Notes under the pieces: generated by a model
The model's input: only the letters and a program-made list of their open reading frames with translations
The model's database searches: none
Told to the model about the DNA's origin: nothing
Part shown: positions 26,301 through 35,300 of the stretch, piece after piece
Numbering within the stretch: position 1 is the stretch's first letter
Layout of the letters: every line of letters starts with the position of its first letter
Translations under genes and position numbers: made by a program
From: Branchinecta lynchi
Taxonomy: Eukaryota; Arthropoda; Branchiopoda; Anostraca; Branchinectidae
DNA length: 64,000 nt
Reading direction: 5' to 3'
Assembly: GCA_023053575.1 (NCBI GenBank)
Contig: JAKZAP010000020.1
Location: 14,751,998-14,815,997 of the forward strand

Positions 26301-29300
26301 TAATAGTTTCATTGTTAAGGGTGGAACACCTTTAAAAGCAGCTTACTCACAAAAAACAATTGTTCAATCACCCATGCTGCCAGCCAGCTGTCAACTCGAT
26401 GCTGTCACCTATAGCTATAAAAAATTTCCCTTGTAGTCTTACTCTGGTTTAGAATTTTATGTCGCCATTACCGCATATTTCCGGGAAAAAAAAATCAGTT
26501 GCTCCGTCGATTTTCTGATATTCCAAGAAATTGTTAGTGGCAGCTAACCGTTACCGACAACCCTGTTCAGCAATTTTTTTGCTTGTTAGTGGACAAACGT
26601 AGTTTTTCTCACAGTTTTTACGGACTGTTTAACATTAACCATTCAACTGAACCATTAAAAGACCCCTCGCGCTATTTACTCTTCAACTTACAGTATTTTA
26701 AAATAATTGAATACATTAAAACTAGGCTGTGCTTTCAACAAATAACCCACGGTTTTGACTGTTTCAAGCCTTTTCCGAGACCCCTTGACTTATTAGTGGA
26801 AATTGGGGAAAATTTACATAACCGGTTTTTCTGATGAAAAGATTTTCGCAGACAACCGTCGACAGCGTGATACACATCGAAGGTAGCAAAACACGGCAAG
26901 TGAGAAAATAAGCGTGGTTTGTTAGAGGGGCTAGAATGTACCGTACGAAATTGGGCTCTCCGCGTTTAGAAATATATTTAGTGATTATGGAAGTAGGTTG
27001 CGTTAGTATTATAAGTAGGACAGGTCCTTTAACACGGGAGAATTCTTAAAGGACCCCTGTTGCTTGTTCTGCCATTTATATTATCCCTAGCACCCTTATG
27101 GAATTGTAAGCTTCTTAAATCCCCGCTTTTCGTCATAGTTTCGTTTTGAACTTACGACTTTTTAGCGCTTATTTGACCTAGCGGGAGTTTCGCCAGGCAT
27201 GCAACGCAAACTTGGCGGAATCTTTCAAGGTTCGCCGACAAGTCCTTCACACATAAGGATATGATCAATCAATCAATCAATTTATTTATTACCCGTCGAG
27301 AGAAACAATAGAGGGCGTGTAGCCCTAGTGACAGTACAAAAAGAAAAGAAAAAACAATAACAAGAAAAAAGACAACTCACATAGCGAAACTTATACTAAA
27401 TACAGCACAAACATAACTCCAGTTATATGTGTAATACAGATTACACAGATTACTTCGTGTAATACATTACACGAAGAGGGAAGACCACTGGTGGTTCAGT
27501 TCACTAGCGGAAGATTTGAAATCTTCCACTCTTTTATCAATAATCTTAGCAGGCAGAACCAGTATAAGGATACGAGAAGCTTTAAAATGTTGTTTTCTAC
27601 TTTGGAAGACATGGTAGACCATGAAATCTATCTTCTGTTTTGGACTTCTTTTGTGTTTAGTTTTCAAATATTTTGCGTCCAGCCACCGCGTCGGAGAGCA
27701 GGAAGACCTAATAGAGTCGACAAGCGCTAACAAAAAAATCGCTAACCTCACGCGAAAAGTATTGATGTTTTCGAAAAACGGTATTTCTGAGCCATTTCAT
27801 CGTGAAATATCATTTCTAGTAAGAGTTCTTAGAATGTACGCGTACGAAATTGGGGTCTTCGGATTTAGAAATCAATCAGTCAGTCAATCAATTAGCTTTA
27901 TTTCAGCACAAGCGCCATAAATATAAATATGGAGTGATAATGGAAGTAGGTTACAGTAGTATTACAGGTAAGACAGGTCCTTCAGCTGTGTCTTTGCTTT
28001 AAAGTTTAACTGGAAAGGGAGCTTATTTTTACATTTGATTTTGAATAAATTGAATTATTTTGACTCATCTAAGGGGCTTTGTATTTTTCCACCGCGGCTC
28101 TAGTAATAACGTTATACAAAAACCTACATTTCCATGCGTAAACAGGTAAGCTAGGGCAGTAACGTATGAAGAAAGTAGGAAAATGACGTAAAGATGTTGA
28201 ATGCTAAGAATCGGCCTTTTTTTTAGGCAATGGCTTACTGTTTTATTTTCTAATTATTTCGAGCATAGAGGTACAAGCACATGGAGGTACCACAAATCCG
28301 AAAGAAAAAGTTCTTTCGATGTAATCAATATCAATGGAGAGCAGGCAAACGAAGTAACTAAGTTTTGTCGAGTTTTCATGCCTATTTAAATGAATAAATG
28401 ACCACTGTCGGAACCTGTCCTTCGGGAGTTTAATTTGTCTGTCTAGATTATTCCTCTGACTGAGAGTAATTATAAAATTAATTTGAACATTTTCTGTCAT
28501 AAAATTTGCTGACAACTGCTCTCTAGTGTTTTAAATCGTGTTCAGACTCACTATAGTTTCTGGTTCTACCTAGCCAGAAGTGACTGAGAGATGGTGAGAC
28601 TAAAAAAAAAGATGGTGTGTTGTCCCCGGATGAGCCGTCTACTCCCCCCTCCCCTCCCGTCGTCCGTGTACGTCGGCCTGAGAGGAACACCGGCAATCGG
28701 GTTTTGCCGTATCTTCTCAGTTCCTCCACCCAAATTTTTACACAGTTTTATTCCAACATTAATTCTAGGTCGTACCTTGTAGAATGTATTAATTAATCTG
28801 TTGTCGTTTTAACGTATTTCGTAAGTATTCCTTTAAGCTATTTGGAATTAAGTTTGATTGGTTGATTGAAAACTCCTTGTACAGATGACACTTGTGAGTG
28901 AAAATTAGCTATTATGAGTGCGACTGATTTGCCTAATCTAAATAAACCTTGAAAGTTCTATTCCTATGTTGCTATTTTTTGTCGCTTATTTTTCTTTTTG
29001 TTTATTTCGTTTATTTGCTTTATAGGCAAGCCAGTTACTATGGTCGATCCTACCCAACTGCGCCCCCTATTTCAGTTGCAGCAGGTGCGTTCAAGTGTTT
29101 TTTTTATCTTTCGATCTTGCTTCTTTTATTTATGTCTGTAATTTTATTGCAAGATATTCTACAGTTTTATCTGTTCGCGAAGCATAATCTTTAGAGCACA
29201 CCTTACACTAATTACTGTTTTGTTCCAGTATTCAAAACTATTTGAATACTGTAAAACTATAAGGCTCTGCTTTTAACAATTTAAACCCGGCTTTGGTTGT

Positions 29301-32300
29301 TTTAAGCCTTTTCTCAGACCCATTGAGTTCTAGCAAAACCCGGCAAAACTCTGATAACCGCCGCCAGAGGCGTTACTAGCCAAAATATTTTTTTTGGGGG
29401 GCAAGCCATTTACCGACTGGCTGGTAATTTTACCGACTGTTCTTGCAGAAAAAACCACTGTTTTCAAGAAAAATTACAGCTTTGAAAAAATCGACGGATT
29501 TTCAGAAAAACTGTCCGTTCGAAAGATTGGCTCTGTAGCCTTATATTTAAGGGTGGGGGAGGGTGTCCTAATTAAGGGACGTTCTTTTTAAAAAGCTAAT
29601 GTAAGGAAACATCGTGAATCCGAATAGGAAAATCATTTTAACGTTGGAAGGCGTTCACCCGGAATCAGGCGTAAAACCAGAAAATTTGTTATGAGTAAAA
29701 GTTTTTCTGAAGTTGATTACAGGTTCGAGGTAGTGGTAAGGAGGCATGCTGAATCCATAGACATATATTACTTTCTCGCCGAATGAATAGTTTCCCCAGG
29801 ATCCGCCCAAAACCTTAAAATTCGTTAGAAGTTAAAAGTTTTACCTGAAGTTTATTACAGATTCAATATAAGGGTAAGGAGATATGCTGAATTCGTTTTG
29901 ATTTTTTTAACGGACAAGTAGAGTAGTCCGACAGAAACCGGAAATTTTGCAGAAGTAAGGCAGCTGGAAGTTTTGATCAGTTTGGTCGAAGTAGAGACGA
30001 CGCATAGGGGTAAACATAAACACTGAATTCATATCTGAACTTGGTTTTCTGAGATGGTGGCCATTGGCCTTAAAGGACAACTGAATGAAGAGTACCAAGT
30101 ATCATCGCTATCTGTCTGACTTCCGTTAACATTGCCTGCAGAAAACCCAATCCAAATACGAAATAGTGTTTCCAAGCTATGATTTTTGCTCCATTTTGCA
30201 TCTGTTCTTATTTCAGTACAGAACAGTTTTAGAAATGAACAAATGTCTCCAATCGACCCTTCTTCTGGAATACTTTTTAACCAGTTATGCCCAAACGTAT
30301 ATCTAGAAGAAATTCCAATACGATCCGGCCAGCGCTGTACAAGATTTGAATGAATTGCGCTTTTTGTCTTGGAGTCTGCATTTGCAAACCTCCACAAACG
30401 AACATCCCTATTTTGAAAACGTCACGCTCAGGAGAAGAATGCTCTCCGTGGCCATGTCTGTAAATGCATTCTCCATGGTATGTATGTTCAAGTATGGTTC
30501 CATTGTTCAAGTGTCCTTTAATATATTTCTTTTAATACTATAAAATTTCAAGGAGTCTGGCGAAGACCGGATATCTAGAAGATCCAATTGTCTGGATCAA
30601 GTAGACAATTTCGGGGATCCCATTGAAACCTTTGGTCTTGTTTTATGTTGGTGGGCCAACAAAGATAAGAGCTCAGAAGTGGGGGGCCAGCCCTAGTGTG
30701 CGATTGTAGAACTGAATGGTTCAAAATCAAGTGACTTTCTTTCTCTAGGTAGTAGCGAAGATTCACGTTCGGCAGAGGGCAGCACTGTACCGTCGAACTG
30801 GGAACCTCAGTAAGTATATTCAGGGTATTTGCCTTCAGTTAACGTTATCTAGTCCGGCATATCCTTCTGCCACATCAATGCGTAATAGTGCGGCCTCTGT
30901 CGCTCTCTTTTTTAATCACCGGTAGATGGCAGGCAATCTAGTTTCTAAGGTTTGATTCCCACAGCCTCCAAATTTCGAACCCAAATTTTTGGAAAATTAT
31001 TGCCAATCAGTACTCAAAGTAAAGATTCCAATCAGTTAGACTAAGAGCGTGTTCGACCCTTCTAATAATAGTTACTATTAGTTACTATTTCCATTCCATC
31101 CTCACGAAAAGTTATTTGCTTACCATGCTCGGGAGCGTAGTAACTACGCATCTCTGTAACGTGATTGGTCGGATTCACCCCTGGCGTGAAATCCTGCTGG
31201 AAAATAGAAAAATCGTTCCAGCCTTGACGGCAAAAAGCCAGAATTCGTGACGTCATGCGTAGTAACTATGGTAAGTAGGGTGGAACACGCTCTAACAGTT
31301 GGTTTTTCATAGTTCTTCCTCGTAATTTTGTATGCCATTCGTGTTCTCCAGCGTCTGCATAGGGCGATTCTGGCGTTCTCGCTGACTTACTTATATGTAG
31401 AGGCGAAGGCCTTATTATTGTAATTATATCATTATTATTATTATTACTCTCCAAAAAGCAAAGCGAGAATCCATTGAGCGCAAGTACAGGTAGAAAGTCG
31501 TTGCGTCTTTACAACTTCTCGCTGACTTTCCGAGGTCTCTTTCCATTCATGGATTCACTTCCGTGTCACAGTCCAGAATTAGCGGAGGGCCAGAACAGCT
31601 CTGAAAAGCGAGGCAAGTCTTAGCCGAAGTCGCAAGAACAGGCGGCGCATAAATTAGTTGAGATTTCTAGATCGCCAGAATCACCTTTATATTCCTACTT
31701 GTGTAAAAATGTGTAAACAAAAAATTTCAAAACTTCGTAAAGTTTACTGAAAAGCCAACCTATTTTTATATCTTGGGTTCGAATATGATGAATTAGTTTG
31801 AGGTCTCTTTCCATTCATGTATTCACTTCCGTGTCACATTCCAGAATTAGCGGAGGGCCAGAACAGCTCTGAAAAGCGAGGCAAGTCTTAGCCGAAGTCG
31901 CAAGAACAGGCGGCATATAAATTAGTTGAGATTTCTAGATCGCCAGAATCACCTTTATATTCCTACTTGTGTAAAAATGTGTAAACAAAAAATTTCAAAA
32001 CTTCGTAAAGTTTACTGAAAAGCCAAATTATTTTTATATATTGGGTTCGAATATGCTGAATTAGTTTGACTCTTATAAGGAATTTTTATTTAATTTTTTC
32101 ATCTCAGGCCCTAGTAGTGACGTTCAGAGCATGTTCTATCCTACTTACCGTAGTTACTACGCATGACGTCACGAATTCTGGCTTTTTGCCTTCAAGGCTG
32201 GAACGATTTTTCTATTTTCTAGCGGGATCTCACGCCAGGGGCGAATCCGACCAATCACGTTACAGAGATGCGTAGTAACTACGCTTACTACGCTCCCGAG

Positions 32301-35300
32301 CATGGTAAGCAAATAGTAACTATTAGTTACTATTCCGACAAGGTTGGAACGGTCAGCGTAGTAACTTTTCGTGAGGATGGAACGGAAATAGTAACTAATA
32401 GTAACTATTGTTTGAAGGGTGGAACACGCTCTCAGGATATGAGCTGCTTGCACGACAAGTCAAAATTCAGCTAGCAGCGAAGAATTTGAATATAATCAAA
32501 AGAATGAATTTCTATGTTCAATAAAGCTTACATTCAAGTCACGTAGTTGCTAAATATTTTAAGCATGGAGGTACAAGCAAGTCCGTAAGAATAAGCTCAT
32601 TCAATAAAAGCAGCTATTCGAAAACAGCGAAGTAACGAAGCAACGCATTTTGATCGGGCCTCCTATGAAGGTCCGAGCCGAAAATCCGCTGAAAAAAATA
32701 TCTGCTGAATTTAGATGACGGATAACTAGACTGTCGTATTTCAGCCCTTTCGGTTAATTAATGAATCCTTTTATTAACCCACTTCTATAAAATAGAAATA
32801 GTGGAGTACATTGAAAAAAGAAAGAAACACAACTTAAATTAGGATACAAATTTACACTTCAAACAGATTACACTTCACACAAACGAACAAGACCGAGATG
32901 CGGAGAAAACGCGGTGACCGACAGATTCCTGTGCAGCTCGTCAAGTTTAACAGTTATATTAGTTACCTATTTATTTATTTTTTTTCATTTTTCGATTTTT
33001 ATACCAAATTGGCAAGTAGAGGAGGAATTTACAACTGTAATCCATACATTAGAGGGCGATACATGTTGGCCTGTATTGCCCGCCGGCTAAGGTGGTAAGT
33101 AGATTGTCTTGTTTGGCTATAGTACTAAAGTACAGGTATGCTTATGTGAACACTTTTTTAACTGTTCCACTACCTTGACTTTCTTACTTGCATATAAAAA
33201 AGTAAAATGGAAAAGAAAAATAACAAACTTGATATTAGCAAACAGCCAACTATTCAGGGTTATCCTGGCACAAACTTGAAGCAGAAATTCAATTAACTTT
33301 CTTTGATTTTGAATTTATTAAAAGGTCCTTCCTGTTTTGAAGGCATCTGACGTTTCGGGCCGACATCTTCTCCGTTGAAGATGCGTTCCTCGCGGCAAAC
33401 TTTTCAAATTATATAAAGCAAACCAGAGCCTCGTTTTTGTTGCACGCTGCAGGTCCGCTTCTCTGCCACTTCCGAACTGATTCTTTCTACACCCGTTTTT
33501 GCACTGCAGTGCTTCCGAGGAAGACGACAGCGCTTATCGAGAATCGCGGACTTGCTCACCGACCAAGTCCGTGCTTCCCTGCAAGGAGCTGCAGCGCTGC
33601 CGCTTCAACCAAGAAGAAAGTGAATCCAAAAACGCATATTGTGCAAAAGCAAAGGAAGTGCTGCAGCAGCGATGTGGCAGCGCTATTGCAACAAAAACGA
33701 GGCTCAGGTTTCAGCTGAGTTACTTTCATTACATGAGTTAGCAAAATATTCAAAAAGCGACAAAAGCTTGAGTGATTATTACTAGTGTTTTTAGGAAAAA
33801 ATGCCTGGTTTGGTTTCAGTTTTTCTTCTGCGATCGTTCACTGTTACCAGACGTTCACATAAGCATACCTCTACTGTAGTTGGAAAGATATAAATAGCTC
33901 TGTAAATTTTAGAGAATAAAAAAAAAGAAATAGTTATTGCCAGAACTGTGTTAATGCTTTATGCTTTTCAGCGACTTGCCCGCAGCTGACTGCCCAGTGC
34001 CAAATGTCCAAACGGTCTCAGGCAACGTGCCAAATCACCAAACAGGCAACGGACTCGAGCAGGTAGACTCCAGCGGCTGTTCATTTGAACGCTCAGTGTC
34101 AGTAGTGATTGATAACGACAGTACCGGCCGAATCGTTGATTGGATTCACCAGCTCAGACCATCCGTATCTGAATCGTCCGTTGCTACGACTTCGGTAAGG
34201 GATGAAGAGCCCCCACCACCATCAGGCTTTGTCTATCGGTAAGTAAAGGAGTGGTGCTTGCTGTCGTAAATACGACCCTTGTCCGCGGCTGGCAGTGTTG
34301 ACAGATCGTGGTAAAAAAGATAAGCCATGGCCTTTCAAAATACGCCCGAAATGCGCCAGAAAAATTTATACCTCCCTTTGTTTTTATTAATGTTTTGTTT
34401 CGAGGGTAATTAGTCAAGTTCAAGTTCAATGGGTTTATTAACAATAAAAAATAAATCATAAATAAACAAAACACTTAGTCCATTTCTGGACGCCGAGAAC
34501 TACAATCATTACATTTTAAACATAATACGCAGAGTCGTCAGTGCAGACACAACCTTGCCTCTCAAAAAACAAAACAAAAAAAACTAACCAATTACCTTCC
34601 TGCACCTTGCCCCTGGGGAAGCCACCCCATCATAAAAAAAAAAAAAAAAAATGTTATTATTATTTTATTCTTAAGCATAATTATTTTATTTTATTTTATC
34701 AGACCTTATTTAATTATTCTTCTGTAATGCTAATAAATGATTTTTTACTTTTTTTCAGATGGCGCAAGAGAGCTCCTACCTCTCAGCTCATCTGGGATCA
34801 CGTTCCATATTTGCACATGTTATGTTTGGGGCAAAATCTGATCGTACAGTCGGGGTGAAGGGTATTTGCAGGTTTGATGATGATCGGGTCCGATTATGCT
34901 GGTCCGAGACAGGTCGAAAAAAGTCCCTTACAAGTTCGCCTCTGGGCATTGAAGATTCCATTTTTTTTTAATAAACCCTTCATTCATTCATTCAAAAACT
35001 CAATAAATATCAACACAGAACCCCAAAAAATGTCTGGCCTTCGGTCGCCACGATTAAAACGATGTAAAACAGTCGATTTTTCTGAAAAACAGTCGGGTTT
35101 TCGTAAAGATAGTCAATTTGTCACATCGCACCAAAATATTCGCCAGTTAAAAAAACAGCCACGTTTTACGCCACACGTCAGTTGCAAAAATATTTACGCA
35201 GGTCTCCGACAAAACCCGCCAATCTGGCAACACTGGCGGCTGATCCGGCCACGACTAAACTCCGCTCAAATAATTTTCTTTCGTTTTCCTTGTCTACGGT

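Noticed and set aside
33330..33420. Possible hammerhead ribozyme on the minus strand (CGAAACGTC with a hairpin)
   Set aside because: The GAAAC half of the core is present, but the CTGANGA half is not intact and no matching stem I/III was found. At most a decayed remnant.
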